A stretch of 64,000 nt of DNA from JAZKGA01 sp040386235 (lineage in GTDB: Bacteria > Pseudomonadota > Alphaproteobacteria > Micavibrionales > Micavibrionaceae), in contig JAZKGA010000001.1 in NCBI GenBank assembly GCA_040386235.1, positions 1,054,001 through 1,118,000 of the forward strand, in the 5' to 3' direction. Positions within the stretch are counted from its first letter, which is position 1, and each line of letters starts with the position of its first letter. Made by a program: the position numbers and the translations under genes. The notes beneath the pieces are model-generated. The model made no database searches. It saw only the letters and a list, made by a program, of their open reading frames with translations, and was not told the DNA's origin. Shown in pieces: positions 33,122 through 42,212 of this stretch.

Positions 33122-33611
33122 GATAAAATTCTTTATTTATAGTGCTGTTTTCACTTTTATTTTCATGGGTATAAATGTGGTTCATGCAGCCTGCTATACC
33201 CAACGGGAGGCTGAGGCTGAGCAGGGGATTCGTATTCATTCTGAATTAATGGTGATCGCGTTGAATTGCCGCCACATGGCGCCGCAGCCGGATTTATACG
33301 CACAGTATCAACGCCTAACAGCCACCAATGCAGCGGTTTTTGCTGGATACGAGGCTGACCTGCTGGCCTTTTACACCCGCATGGGAGAAAACAGTCCGGA
33401 AGGGGAGCTGCACAGCCTGCGCACCCATTTCGCCAATGAACTGGCGACGCGTGCGGCACGGGTTCGACCTGACCTTTTCTGTGGTCGGTACGCGGCACGA
33501 ATTCCACGCGCAGCAAGCTTTACCCAGGATCAGATGCGCGCCTGGGCATCCAGTCTGCAAACCGGTTACACCCTGACACATCAGGTCTGTAAAACTTCGG
33601 CAAAACCCTAG
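33108..33611 (+). CDS. Secreted hypothetical protein with signal peptide
   Basis: 167 aa from TTG 33108, 9 bases after AAAGGG; ATG 33081 would add nine residues before the signal. The sequence begins with a basic residue pair, a hydrophobic stretch (FFIYSAVFTFIFMGINVV) and cleavage after HA, predicting a periplasmic mature part of about 140 residues with four cysteines (including ACYTQ, NCRH, FCGR and VCKT), perhaps two disulfides. Predicted helical. Not recognised. Confidence 0.6.
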   Translation: MLRCKIKFFIYSAVFTFIFMGINVVHAACYTQREAEAEQGIRIHSELMVIALNCRHMAPQPDLYAQYQRLTATNAAVFAGYEADLLAFYTRMGENSPEGELHSLRTHFANELATRAARVRPDLFCGRYAARIPRAASFTQDQMRAWASSLQTGYTLTHQVCKTSAKP

Positions 33612-33657
33612 GAATACCCTAGACAAATCACGGCAAAACCGTGACAATCACGACGCT

Positions 33658-34662
33658 ATGCCAAAAACCAAATTCTGCCAGGGCATTTCGGATATTTCCG
33701 ACTCGTATCGCGCCTTCCTGATTGATCAGTGGGGAACCCTGCATGATGGGCATAAGGTGAATGAGGCTGCGTTGACGGCCCTGAAAGAACTGCGTGGGCG
33801 GCAAAAAACGGTTTACCTGATCGCCAACGCCCCCGTCCGTGAACGCGAAAACAAAGACCTGCTGAAACGCATGGGCATCGGCCCGACCCTGTATGACGCG
33901 ATTATCACGCCGGCGGAAGTATTGGCGCAAGAGTTGAAGACCCGGAATGCCGCCCCGTTTCAAGGGATGGGAAGCAAGGTCTTTTGCTTTAATCAAAACG
34001 GACTGCAACCATATCTGGAATCCTGCGGCCTAACGGTTGTCGCAACGATGGACGATGCGGATTTTGCGTTAATCACGGGTACTGACCGCCTGCTGAAACC
34101 CGCCCCAGCGTGGGAGGAGGAATTGCGTGCGGCTTTGCGTCGGTCCTTGCGTTTGGTTTCCGTGACGCCCGAAGCATCAGCGTTGATGATGATGGATTAC
34201 ATGATGGGCGTGGGCCAGATTCTCAAGCGTTATGCTGAAATGGGCGGGATCGTCGTGCATGTCGGTAAACCGTATAAGCATATTTTCCAGTATTGCCTGA
34301 ACAAACTTGCGGCGCAGGACATTTTCCCGGCCCAGACCGTCATGATTGGCGACCATATGGGGCAGGATGTTTTTGGCGCGGCGCAATTGGGCCTGGACAC
34401 CTGCCTGTTGCGTGCCGGCAGTCATTGGGGTGCGTTTCGCAATGCTAAAACCCTGGCCGAAACGGATCGCATCTTACAGGGCTTAATCCTGCAATTCGGG
34501 AATGTCGTCCCCACTTACCTTATCGACACTTTTGTCTGGGGCCGCGTTCTGCCCGACCGCAAACACCGCAAGCGTCGTGAATTGACACCGCGTCGTGGTC
34601 GCCGTGTGCGCCGTACGGACGGATCAGCAGAGACAGGCACAACCGGGTCCCATGACGTCTGA
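33658..34662 (+). CDS. HAD-IIA family hydrolase (TIGR01459-like)
   Basis: 334 aa. HAD motif I LIDQWGTLHDG (the WG variant of this subfamily), motif II region LIANAPVR, Lys in HVGKPYKHIF and motif IV MIGDHMGQDV. The family is a predicted phosphatase common in alphaproteobacteria and has no settled substrate. The C terminus is unusually basic (residues about 300-320, many Arg/Lys). It overlaps the ABC exporter gene by 11 bases. Confidence 0.88.
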   Translation: MPKTKFCQGISDISDSYRAFLIDQWGTLHDGHKVNEAALTALKELRGRQKTVYLIANAPVRERENKDLLKRMGIGPTLYDAIITPAEVLAQELKTRNAAPFQGMGSKVFCFNQNGLQPYLESCGLTVVATMDDADFALITGTDRLLKPAPAWEEELRAALRRSLRLVSVTPEASALMMMDYMMGVGQILKRYAEMGGIVVHVGKPYKHIFQYCLNKLAAQDIFPAQTVMIGDHMGQDVFGAAQLGLDTCLLRAGSHWGAFRNAKTLAETDRILQGLILQFGNVVPTYLIDTFVWGRVLPDRKHRKRRELTPRRGRRVRRTDGSAETGTTGSHDV

Positions 34663-36469
34663 TCGCATACCTCCTGCTAAGACCTCAATGCGTATGCTGG
34701 GTCAATTGGTCGCGAAATACGTGAAGCCGTATTGGCGTGAGATGGCACTGGCCGTTCTGTGCATTGTTATTTCCGCCTTGGCCACGGCCGGTTTTGCACG
34801 CCTGTTGCAGCCGGTGATGGATACGGCCCTTATCGGGGTTCAGAAAAACCCTGATACGGTCAATTCAGTATATCCGCTGGCTTTCGCCATCCTTGGCTGT
34901 TTCGTTTTAAACGGCTTTGCGACTTATGCCCATGTCATCATGCTGAACAAAGTCAGTCAGGGCGTGGTCGCGAGTATTCAGCGTGAGGTGTTCGCCCATT
35001 TCATCCATCTTGATCTGGCTTTTTTCATGCGGCAGCCAAGTGCCGATCTGGTATCCCGCGTGACCAACGACGTTAACATGATGCGCATGGCAATGGTCGA
35101 AAGCCTGACGAATGTCGGGAAGAACGTCCTGACGCTGATCCTGCTGGTCGCGGTGATGATTAATCAGGATTGGACGCTGTCACTGATTGCGCTGGTGATC
35201 TTTCCGGTTACGATTTTCTTTATTGCCAAGGTCGGTCGGCGCATTCGCAAATTGTCGAAGACGATTCAGGCCGAAACCGCCATCTTGATGTCCGTTCTAA
35301 CCCAGATTTTCCAGGGCATTCGTCAGGTGCAGGCCTATGGCATGGAAGAAGCCGAGAAAACGCGCGCAGGCGTTGCAGTTACGACAGTGCGCGAATTAAA
35401 CACCAAGGCTGTCCGCGTCGGCAATTTGACCACCCCTTTAAATGAAACATTGGTCGGCCTGGTCATTGCCTCTGTCATCGTTTACGGCAGTCACAAGATC
35501 GCGGCAGGGTCGTTGACGCCGGGCGGGCTGGCCTCGTTTATCGCTGCGTTTGCCCTGGCGTATGAGCCGATGAAACGTCTGGCGAAACTCAATAACTCAT
35601 TTCAAATGGGAATGGGCGCTGCTGATCGCGTGATGGCCATGTTTGCCTTGCAACCGGCCGTGACCGACCGGGCATATGCGATACCGTTACAGACCCGTAA
35701 AATTGCGGTTGGATTTGAGAATGTCAGCTTTGCGTACACTGATGCGGATAACAGCAAGATACCAGCACTGACAGATGTCAGCTTTACAATGCAGCCGGGA
35801 ACAGTCACCGCCCTGGTCGGCGCATCGGGCAGTGGAAAAACAACCCTGATGAACCTGTTGCCGCGTTTCTTTGAACAACAGCAAGGCCGCATTACCTTTA
35901 ATGGTACGGATATTCAGGATGTGACGCTGACAAGTTTGCGGGCGCACATGGCATTGGTGTCCCAGGACGTCACTATATTTGATGATACGGTTTGGGCCAA
36001 TATTGCGTATGGCAATATGCACGCGGCACAAGAAGACATTATGGCCGCGGCGCGGGCTGCGGCTGCGGATGAATTTATCCGGGCGCTGCCACAGGGTTAT
36101 AACACAAAACTGGGCGAAGACGGCGTGCGTCTGTCGGGTGGGCAGCGGCAACGCCTGGCCATCGCGCGGGCCATAATTCGGGATGCTCCGCTGTTGCTGC
36201 TGGACGAGGCGACATCCGCGCTGGACAACACATCGGAACGCGCCATTCAAAAAAGCCTTGAGACGTTAGAAAAAGGGCGCACAACCCTGGTTATCGCCCA
36301 CCGCCTGTCAACCGTTCAGAACGCAGACCAGATACTGGTCCTGGATCACGGACGTATCGTTGAACGTGGCACCCATGCCTCTTTAATGCAGAAAAACGGC
36401 ATGTATCGTCAGATGCACAGCACCACGCTTATTTCAGATACCGCAACAGACGAAGGAAAACCGTCATGA
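34652..36469 (+). CDS. MsbA-type ABC exporter (lipid/lipid A flippase family)
   Basis: 605 aa from ATG 34652. An N-terminal six-helix ABC_membrane domain (about 20-320) and a C-terminal ATPase domain: Walker A VGASGSGKTTL, signature RLSGGQRQRL, Walker B LLLLDEATSALD and the switch His in VIAHRLS. A half-transporter that dimerises. MsbA-like lipid export is the best match in this class, but drug or peptide export cannot be excluded. Its stop overlaps the DUF192 start (ATGA). Confidence 0.9.
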   Translation: MTSDRIPPAKTSMRMLGQLVAKYVKPYWREMALAVLCIVISALATAGFARLLQPVMDTALIGVQKNPDTVNSVYPLAFAILGCFVLNGFATYAHVIMLNKVSQGVVASIQREVFAHFIHLDLAFFMRQPSADLVSRVTNDVNMMRMAMVESLTNVGKNVLTLILLVAVMINQDWTLSLIALVIFPVTIFFIAKVGRRIRKLSKTIQAETAILMSVLTQIFQGIRQVQAYGMEEAEKTRAGVAVTTVRELNTKAVRVGNLTTPLNETLVGLVIASVIVYGSHKIAAGSLTPGGLASFIAAFALAYEPMKRLAKLNNSFQMGMGAADRVMAMFALQPAVTDRAYAIPLQTRKIAVGFENVSFAYTDADNSKIPALTDVSFTMQPGTVTALVGASGSGKTTLMNLLPRFFEQQQGRITFNGTDIQDVTLTSLRAHMALVSQDVTIFDDTVWANIAYGNMHAAQEDIMAAARAAAADEFIRALPQGYNTKLGEDGVRLSGGQRQRLAIARAIIRDAPLLLLDEATSALDNTSERAIQKSLETLEKGRTTLVIAHRLSTVQNADQILVLDHGRIVERGTHASLMQKNGMYRQMHSTTLISDTATDEGKPS

Positions 36470-36942
36470 AAAGCACCATTATATGGATCGTCATTCTGGC
36501 CGTGATTGCCCTTGGGCTTTTTGCCTGGGACAGCCAACGCCAGTGGCAGCCACAAACCCAGGCCCAGGTTACCTTGCGTCAGGTCGATCTGCGGATTGAA
36601 ACCCAGGCGGGGCAGAAGCATATGATACGCACCGAAATTGCGGATACCGCACAGTCGGTCAGCACCGGTATGATGTATCGCACGTCGATGCCGGCCGGGA
36701 CGGGCATGTTGTTCGTGCTCCCGCAACCAAGCGATGTGCAGTTCTGGATGAAAAACACGCTAGTGCCGCTGGATATGGTTTTTATCGATGAAAACCGCGT
36801 GATCCAGAAGATCCATGCGAATGCGATACCGCATGACGAGACGCTTATCCCCGCGGGTGGGCTGGTCAGCTATGTCCTGGAAATACCAAGCGGCAGTGCG
36901 GCGGAAATGGGAATTTCAGTGGGCGATAAGATTTTCTATTAG
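36466..36942 (+). CDS. DUF192 family protein, membrane-anchored or secreted
   Basis: 158 aa. A hydrophobic N-terminal segment (IIWIVILAVIALGLFAW) acts as an anchor or signal; the rest is the DUF192 domain (MYRTSMPAGTGMLFVL, then FWMKNTLVPLDMVFID, then GDKIFY) of unknown function. Coupled to the exporter by a 4-base overlap, so the two probably act in the same envelope process. Confidence 0.9.
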   Translation: MKSTIIWIVILAVIALGLFAWDSQRQWQPQTQAQVTLRQVDLRIETQAGQKHMIRTEIADTAQSVSTGMMYRTSMPAGTGMLFVLPQPSDVQFWMKNTLVPLDMVFIDENRVIQKIHANAIPHDETLIPAGGLVSYVLEIPSGSAAEMGISVGDKIFY

Positions 36943-37003
36943 CCATCGCGCAATCCCTCTTGCAAAGGGAATGAAAAGTGGACTATAACAAGCCCCACAC
37001 CGT

Positions 37004-37080
37004 CGGAGTGTAGCGCAGTCTGGTAGCGCATCTGCTTTGGGAGCAGAGGGCCGCAAGTTCGAATCTTGTCACTCCGACCA
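37004..37080 (+). tRNA. tRNA-Pro (anticodon TGG)
   Basis: Acceptor CGGAGTG pairs with CACTCCG, discriminator A and encoded CCA. The anticodon loop TTTGGGA gives TGG, with stem TCTGC/GCAGA. T-loop AGTTCGAATCT is present. 77 bases. The sigma factor gene begins 43 bases downstream. Confidence 0.95.
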
Positions 37081-37123
37081 TTTTCCCTCGCACAATTCAT
37101 TGAATATCTATACGCTCCGCATC

Positions 37124-37675
37124 ATGGGCGATTCCAAGGATAGCGACACGCTTTTACTTGATCTGCTGCGCCAGGCGCGGGCAGGGGACGAACGTGCCTA
37201 TGCGGCGTTCCTGCAAGGTATTACGCCGCTTATTCGCATGATGCTGGGGACAGCCATTGTCCAGTCGCAACGGGATGATGTGGTGCAAGATATCCTGTTA
37301 TCCGTTCATCGTGCTTTGCCAACCTATGATGCCGGGCGGGCTTTACGGCCTTGGCTGAATGCGATTGTTAATTACCGGAAGCTGGATGCCCTGCGCCAGG
37401 TATATAAATCACGCGCTGAACAGCCCGCTGATATCGAAGCGTCGCACGCCCACCGCCTGGTCATCAATCCGGCCACCACGGCGGGTGAGTTGAAAGATAT
37501 CAAAAGCGCGCTAGATAAATTAGGAGTAAAACAACGCCGGATACTGGAGTTGTTGCGCTTTCAAGGCCTGAGTATAGACGAAACAGCCAAAGCCATGGGC
37601 GTATCCGCAAATGACGTTAAAATATCTGCGCATCGCGCGACTGCAAAACTGAGGGAGATGCTCGGTGTCCAATAA
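37124..37675 (+). CDS. ECF-type RNA polymerase sigma factor
   Basis: 183 aa from ATG 37124. Sigma region 2 at about 30-95 (DDVVQDILLSVHRALPTYD) and region 4 at about 130-180 (SIDETAKAMGVSANDVKISAHRATAKLREML). It overlaps the NrsF-like anti-sigma gene by 11 bases, the classical pairing. Likely responds to an envelope or redox/metal stress through that partner, by analogy with Caulobacter SigF/NrsF; the signal is not known. Confidence 0.93.
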   Translation: MGDSKDSDTLLLDLLRQARAGDERAYAAFLQGITPLIRMMLGTAIVQSQRDDVVQDILLSVHRALPTYDAGRALRPWLNAIVNYRKLDALRQVYKSRAEQPADIEASHAHRLVINPATTAGELKDIKSALDKLGVKQRRILELLRFQGLSIDETAKAMGVSANDVKISAHRATAKLREMLGVQ

Positions 37676-38312
37676 AGAGATTAATGATTTGATCAAGGGG
37701 CTGGCCAGTTGCCCGTCCGCTGTGCCCAAATCAATAGGGTGTCCGACCTGGCGCGGTATTGTGATTTTCATGGCGACGGTGTTGTTCATGCTGTTGGTTG
37801 TGGCGATTCATGGCCTGCGTGGGGATATGCTGCCACTGTTTAACGGTATGTGCCAGATTGCGTTATTGGTCGCGGCGTTGACGGGATTATCGGCCTTTGT
37901 CGCATCGACACATTTGATGGCGCCCGATTGTTACGGAAGACGCTGGCTGGTGGCATTGCCGTTTGTTTTGTTCGGTGTTTTGGTCACCTTCGCTGTTGCC
38001 GGTTACTGGCACTATCCGATGGATGTGTGGCATTTCCATTGGGACATCGTTTATAAATGCTGGATCAATTTCTGGCTGTTCAGCTTTGTGCCGCTTGCCT
38101 TTGTGATTTACAAGGCGCGCAAAGGCGCAACGATCTATCCTGCGCAACTGGCGTTCCTGCAATCCCTGGGGGTTGGCGCAGTGGGCTGGATCGGTCAGCG
38201 TCTGACATGCAATATGGAAGCGCCGCAATACGTGTATTTGATCCAATGGCTGCCCATTTTGCTTGTGGGCACGCTGATGGGAGTATTTGCGCGACGCCTC
38301 TATCGCTGGTAA
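37665..38312 (+). CDS. NrsF/DUF1109-type anti-sigma membrane protein
   Basis: 215 aa, GTG start. A short cytoplasmic N terminus with the family segment DLIKGLASCPSAVPKSIG, then six hydrophobic segments. Holds the ECF sigma factor at the inner membrane. Cysteines C16 and C26 near the N terminus and others in the loops could be signal-sensing, as reported for NrsF proteins. Confidence 0.9.
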   Translation: MSNKEINDLIKGLASCPSAVPKSIGCPTWRGIVIFMATVLFMLLVVAIHGLRGDMLPLFNGMCQIALLVAALTGLSAFVASTHLMAPDCYGRRWLVALPFVLFGVLVTFAVAGYWHYPMDVWHFHWDIVYKCWINFWLFSFVPLAFVIYKARKGATIYPAQLAFLQSLGVGAVGWIGQRLTCNMEAPQYVYLIQWLPILLVGTLMGVFARRLYRW

Positions 38313-38356
38313 ATCATTAGGGGAAGATTAACCGTTGCCCTCTATAAAGGATAACC

Positions 38357-38638
38357 ATGCACGTCCGCATTTACCGCCCGTCGAAAACCACCATGCAATC
38401 TGGTCGCGCCAAAATCAATCTGTGGCTGTTAGAGGCTGAAACCGTATCGTCACGTGCGCCTGACCCGTTAATGGGGTGGGTGACCGCCGCAGATACGCTG
38501 GATGAAATTAAGATGAAGTTCCCGGATTGCGAGACTGCGGTTGCCTATGCCCAGAAACAGGGATGGCAATATACGGTTTTGCCGGTACAGGCGCGCAAAG
38601 TCGTGCCTCGCAATTACGCCGATAATTTTAAAACCTGA
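38357..38638 (+). CDS. NADH dehydrogenase subunit, NDUFS4/ETC_C1-like
   Basis: 93 aa. Matches the small NDUFS4-like accessory subunit of alphaproteobacterial complex I: VRIYRPSKTTMQSGRAK, then WLLE, PLMGWVTAADTLDEIKMKF and a C-terminal basic NYADNF. Peripheral subunit facing the cytoplasm. It stands apart from the nuo operon, as is usual for this gene. Ends 14 bases before tRNA-Arg. Confidence 0.9.
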   Translation: MHVRIYRPSKTTMQSGRAKINLWLLEAETVSSRAPDPLMGWVTAADTLDEIKMKFPDCETAVAYAQKQGWQYTVLPVQARKVVPRNYADNFKT

Positions 38639-38652
38639 GAGCGTTTCTTTCA

Positions 38653-38729
38653 GACCCCGTAGCTCAACTGGATAGAGCAATTGCCTTCTAAGCAGTCGGT
38701 TGCAGGTTCAAGTCCTGCCGGGGTCGCCA
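38653..38729 (+). tRNA. tRNA-Arg (anticodon TCT)
   Basis: Acceptor GACCCCG pairs with CGGGGTC, discriminator G and encoded CCA. Anticodon loop CTTCTAA gives TCT. T-loop GGTTCAAGTCC is present. 77 bases. The orphan-gene block begins directly to its right. Confidence 0.95.
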
Positions 38730-38745
38730 TCATTCATTCACCGAT

Positions 38746-38783
38746 AAAAAAAGTCCGGAGGTCTTTTAAAGGACGCTCCGGAC
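38746..38783 (-). terminator. Terminator for the minus-strand gene ending at 38949
   Basis: GTCCGGAG (38753-38760) pairs with CTCCGGAC (38776-38783), with a second small inner stem, and on the minus strand a run of seven T (38752-38746) follows. It is about 165 bases beyond the stop at 38949 with no gene between. Confidence 0.75.
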
Positions 38784-38948
38784 AAACGGTAGTAATAGAG
38801 GGTGTGTAATAAAGTCATCTTACACCCCGATTGATCCCCAGCAAGAAAAAACAGGCAGCCCACAAAGTATCAGTGGTTTAATGAATTATATCAGTGCTCT
38901 GTCATGCGTTCTTAAGGCGACAACTTTGTCGCATTCGCGCCATAATCC

Positions 38949-39800
38949 TTAAGGGGTTTGCAGCGCGGGCGAGGGATTTAAGTCGGGAAAAATAAGATAG
39001 GTTTTTTGATCAAAGGCATATTTGCGCGGGTCTAAGGCCCAGGCAAGAATATCAATGCCCCCTTGGGTATGCAGGATATGCGGTCTTTCATCCGTTGTAT
39101 CGCGAGGCAGCTGGATGGAAAAATGCTTGTTATCATTAAATTGCCGGACTCTGATATCAGAACCCGGTAAGGCGAATTTTGCACATAAATCATAAAACCT
39201 TTCCGGATTGTTGTTTTTGACCAGAAATAAATGGTGCGTTTCTGCCAGGGCAATTAAGTCCGGTGACGGGGATACGGTGATCACATTGCAATGAATGGGT
39301 CTGTCTATACCGCGGTCCTGGTCGAAGGCGTGAAGGGCTGCCGCACGGTGACTGCCGCCATAATTCCTAAACCATTGCCGTCCATCCCAGCCCTGACGAA
39401 TAACGTCTGCATGTTCATCCTGCCGCGCGATACAATCATCTCGACCCGCGAAAATGGTATTGGCCAGTGTGGCGGCTGCAGCTTCGTCGGCAATCGGGCG
39501 TGCTACCCTCATCGCATTAAAATCACCGCACGGGCTTTTTGAATGGGTGCAGCCATACATGTCTTTCAGGGACAGTATCTCAATTGTATGTTGCTCTGAG
39601 AAAAGGGGGATTCCCGTTCTGGTCCTGTGGCCCAGGCAATTTTTAATCAGGAACTGTATCTGGTGAAAAGGAATGCCATTCGATGCCCGTACAAACATAT
39701 CCGAGCTGGGCGGGCCGATACCCGCGTCACGCCACAGCTGCATTTTATCATCCTGGGCGTTGGATGCAAAAAGGGTGCGTAGGAAATCAAACATTGCCAT
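38949..39800 (-). CDS. Uncharacterised protein with GGSHRAAAL motif (DUF6685-like, unverified)
   Basis: 283 aa. Distinct stretches CGDFNAMRVARPI, GRDDCIARQDEHADVI and WFRNYGGSHRAAALHAF recall a family I remember as DUF6685, of unknown function; I could not check this. No signal peptide. ATG 39800 is followed by another in-frame ATG at 39794, either possible. First of four minus-strand orphan genes between tRNA-Arg and tRNA-Asn. Followed by its own terminator. Confidence 0.55.
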   Translation of the reverse strand: MAMFDFLRTLFASNAQDDKMQLWRDAGIGPPSSDMFVRASNGIPFHQIQFLIKNCLGHRTRTGIPLFSEQHTIEILSLKDMYGCTHSKSPCGDFNAMRVARPIADEAAAATLANTIFAGRDDCIARQDEHADVIRQGWDGRQWFRNYGGSHRAAALHAFDQDRGIDRPIHCNVITVSPSPDLIALAETHHLFLVKNNNPERFYDLCAKFALPGSDIRVRQFNDNKHFSIQLPRDTTDERPHILHTQGGIDILAWALDPRKYAFDQKTYLIFPDLNPSPALQTP

Positions 39801-39860
39801 AGGGATGAAGTATAGGGCGGGAAAGTTTCCAAATAATTTCTAGCCGCGCATGACGGGCAA

Positions 39861-39884
39861 TAAAAAAACGCCCCGAAGGGCGTT
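39861..39884 (-). terminator. Terminator for the minus-strand gene ending at 39898
   Basis: A 7-bp stem (AACGCCC with GGGCGTT, 39867-39873 and 39878-39884), loop CGAA, followed on the minus strand by a T-run (39868-39862 read as T). It begins 13 bases after the stop of the 229-aa gene. Confidence 0.85.
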
Positions 39885-39897
39885 CTTCTGAAGAAAG

Positions 39898-40587
39898 TTA
39901 TTTTGAGCCGCCGGGGCTTGGCAGGCGAATAAAACCTCCGTCAACACCAACAACGTCATGACCCGCAGCCTGGGCATAGCCCCGTGATTCGTCTGCTTGC
40001 TTGATCCCCGGCTCAGGTCTCGCGGGAAGGCGAAATGCTGTGACCGTGCTTGGGGGCGTGTTTGTGGTTACAGGGCGTGCAGGGTTTTCAGCAGGCATAA
40101 CCTGTGGATGTACATATTGTACGCGTTGTGCGCCAATGGCATCTAAATAGGCGATTGTTTCTTTAGCAGTGTGGTAACAAGCCTCGCCGTCACCTGTTTC
40201 ACTGACCGGACGTGCGGCGCGGTTGACGGACACCACATAGTGGTCCCCTTGGGCATGCTGAATGTTAATCCCGCTTAATGCGCCAATACCGTCGCGTTGC
40301 AACATGTCCTGGGCCTGACGGACGCCACCTGGGCAGCGGATCGCATATTGATAGGTGTGATTATTGGCCGGAGGGGCCATTTGAACCGCCATGGTCGGGC
40401 GCGTTGCGCCTGATTGACGCAGAGCAACTGTAAAGGCATCAACATGGGGCAGGATCGTATCAACAATTCTCTCTACGGCTCCGCCACGAAGATTTAAGTC
40501 ATCCATCCAGTAGCCAGCTTCTCTTTGCAAAGCGTTAACCGTGCTGTTAATAGCGTTCACAAAACCTGATTTTAACCGTTTAAACAT
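39898..40587 (-). CDS. Orphan protein, 229 aa
   Basis: Not recognised. No signal peptide. The N terminus is amphipathic (MFKRLKSGFVNAINSTVN). A central part (about 70-160) may be an alpha/beta domain, and a Pro/Ala-rich stretch lies near 170-195. Flanked by an isolated promoter region of 95 bases and by a clear terminator, so it is probably transcribed alone. Confidence 0.5.
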   Translation of the reverse strand: MFKRLKSGFVNAINSTVNALQREAGYWMDDLNLRGGAVERIVDTILPHVDAFTVALRQSGATRPTMAVQMAPPANNHTYQYAIRCPGGVRQAQDMLQRDGIGALSGINIQHAQGDHYVVSVNRAARPVSETGDGEACYHTAKETIAYLDAIGAQRVQYVHPQVMPAENPARPVTTNTPPSTVTAFRLPARPEPGIKQADESRGYAQAAGHDVVGVDGGFIRLPSPGGSK

Positions 40588-40682
40588 TGTATGCTCCTGC
40601 TCAAATTCTTACGTGTGCTGACACTATCATAGATTCGTCAGATTATGCAAATTAATTCTTTGTTAAGACTCGTCACACACTT

Positions 40683-41180
40683 CTAAGCATATAAATAGGC
40701 TGTGGCAAGGCATTTTGGTAGGGGCGCTGGTGAAAAATCAAGCCAATCTGGCGTCGGCACGGAAAGAGCACCCGCATCGGTGAAAACAGCACTCAGTTTA
40801 TCACACACTGCAGGATCGGTATTGGCAGGACAGTGGACCAGAAAATGGGCCGGCCTGAACAGCATGTCGCATATATCACCCTCTTGGAACTGATGAATAT
40901 ACTCACCATCCGTGCGGGTGAAAGAAAGTTTGTTATGCGACTTTTCCGACAACAAATAAACAACGGGTTCAGGTGTGGCGGGGGATGCAGCGGAGCCATT
41001 TATATTTTTCATCGCGACCAGAAAAACATCCGGGTTTGCCGCCCACACGAACCAAGTATGCAAGGATGAAGGCGCGGCGACATCTGTGATGTGCTCTTTA
41101 TAAAAGGCTTCAACGCCGGATCGCGGCTTTCCCATCACGGCGTCTTCAAAATCCCAATCAGCGTAAGAAGGTGTAAGCAT
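40683..41180 (-). CDS. Orphan protein, 165 aa, coupled to a metallopeptidase-like gene
   Basis: Not recognised. ATG 41180 is chosen because AAAGGA lies 4 bases upstream and overlaps the stop region of the previous gene; a GTG at 41222 has no such site. No signal peptide or membrane segment, four Cys. The 8-base gap to the HELAH gene upstream suggests one transcript and a shared function. Confidence 0.5.
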   Translation of the reverse strand: MLTPSYADWDFEDAVMGKPRSGVEAFYKEHITDVAAPSSLHTWFVWAANPDVFLVAMKNINGSAASPATPEPVVYLLSEKSHNKLSFTRTDGEYIHQFQEGDICDMLFRPAHFLVHCPANTDPAVCDKLSAVFTDAGALSVPTPDWLDFSPAPLPKCLATAYLYA

Positions 41181-41188
41181 GGCGTCCT

Positions 41189-42067
41189 TTAACGGAATGT
41201 TGGGCACTGTGACTGTATCCACGCACGGGCTTCGTCCGCGGTTAGGGAATCCTGCGGTTTAAGCGGGGCCAGCAAAAACACATGCCGCGCTAAGGCCGTT
41301 ATATCGTTTCTCTTCTCCTCCGGCACTTCCATGATTGATGCCCAGATACGCATCAGTGGGGAGTCCGGGGAGGGTTTCCCGCGATGCGCCAGCTCATGCA
41401 AAAGCGTTTGGAAGTCGCGCAGGCTGTTCATCGATTTCATAGCGACGTGGCGACCAGTGGCAAATGCGATAGCATAGGTTTCACTGTCAAACGGGCCATG
41501 GAAAGCTTCATCTACCTTCTGGATAGTGGCCCAAGCCAAAGCATGGTCGCTGACCGTTGCCAGGTTAAGGCGCGGATCCAGTTGGCCGTGAACGCCCACA
41601 ATGTTGTAGAGACATTCGTCACTTACTTTCTGGGTCAGGTCTCGGTTGTCGGAACTGGGCGGCGTGTGATCGGCAACCCAACCGTTAAGGGTGTGGGGCC
41701 CGAATGTTGGCGTGTCATATGTGGCGATGTCGGCATCGAGCTGGTCGTCCAGGTACGTGATAAAACTTGGTGTAAGCAGGGTGTGGAGTACTGACCCCGG
41801 TTTAGGGGATCGCCGCCACGCTTCTGTCAGGGCCTGCGTCCAGTCATGCAGTACATCGTAAGCGTGTTGCGACACCGCATTAATGGATAGTTTTTCCTGT
41901 ATCGCAGTGTTATTCAGGTTCCAATGCACACAGGCTGTACGCGATAGGATAAAGTCTTTTAAGGTCGTATCGTCGATATCCTTTGACAAGAAATTGGCAG
42001 CTTGTCCAAATGGGGCCGCCAGTAATTTCTCTGTGGCCTTTTGTGTGTTTGACGCGTCTCCGTCCAT
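41189..42067 (-). CDS. Putative zinc metallopeptidase-like protein (HELAH)
   Basis: 292 aa from ATG 42067, preceded by GGGGGAGCC about 5 bases upstream; an upstream start at 42127 is less likely. LLHELAHRGKP carries the HExxH zinc motif, placed at about residue 230. A third ligand could be a Glu or His further on, but I cannot assign it. The rest is not recognised. No signal peptide, so cytoplasmic. Second gene partner at 41180. HExxH by itself is weak evidence of proteolysis. Confidence 0.5.
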   Translation of the reverse strand: MDGDASNTQKATEKLLAAPFGQAANFLSKDIDDTTLKDFILSRTACVHWNLNNTAIQEKLSINAVSQHAYDVLHDWTQALTEAWRRSPKPGSVLHTLLTPSFITYLDDQLDADIATYDTPTFGPHTLNGWVADHTPPSSDNRDLTQKVSDECLYNIVGVHGQLDPRLNLATVSDHALAWATIQKVDEAFHGPFDSETYAIAFATGRHVAMKSMNSLRDFQTLLHELAHRGKPSPDSPLMRIWASIMEVPEEKRNDITALARHVFLLAPLKPQDSLTADEARAWIQSQCPTFR

Positions 42068-42212
42068 AATGGCTCCCCCCGTATTATGAATACGGGGATA
42101 TGTTAAACAGAAAAGGTATTCTGTCAAGATGTCGTAACGTGTTTCAAAGATTTGATCTTGTGATATATCGCGTTTAGACTGGTTTTGTCTTAACCGCAGA
42201 AAGGTTCAACGC

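Noticed and set aside
37037..37123. Longer N-terminal extension of the sigma factor starting inside tRNA-Pro
   Set aside because: It would translate the tRNA 3' half; the ATG at 37124 gives a normal sigma N terminus.
38784..38948. Small gene between the 38746 terminator and the gene ending at 38949
   Set aside because: No open frame with a ribosome site; it is most simply the 3' untranslated region of the minus-strand gene.
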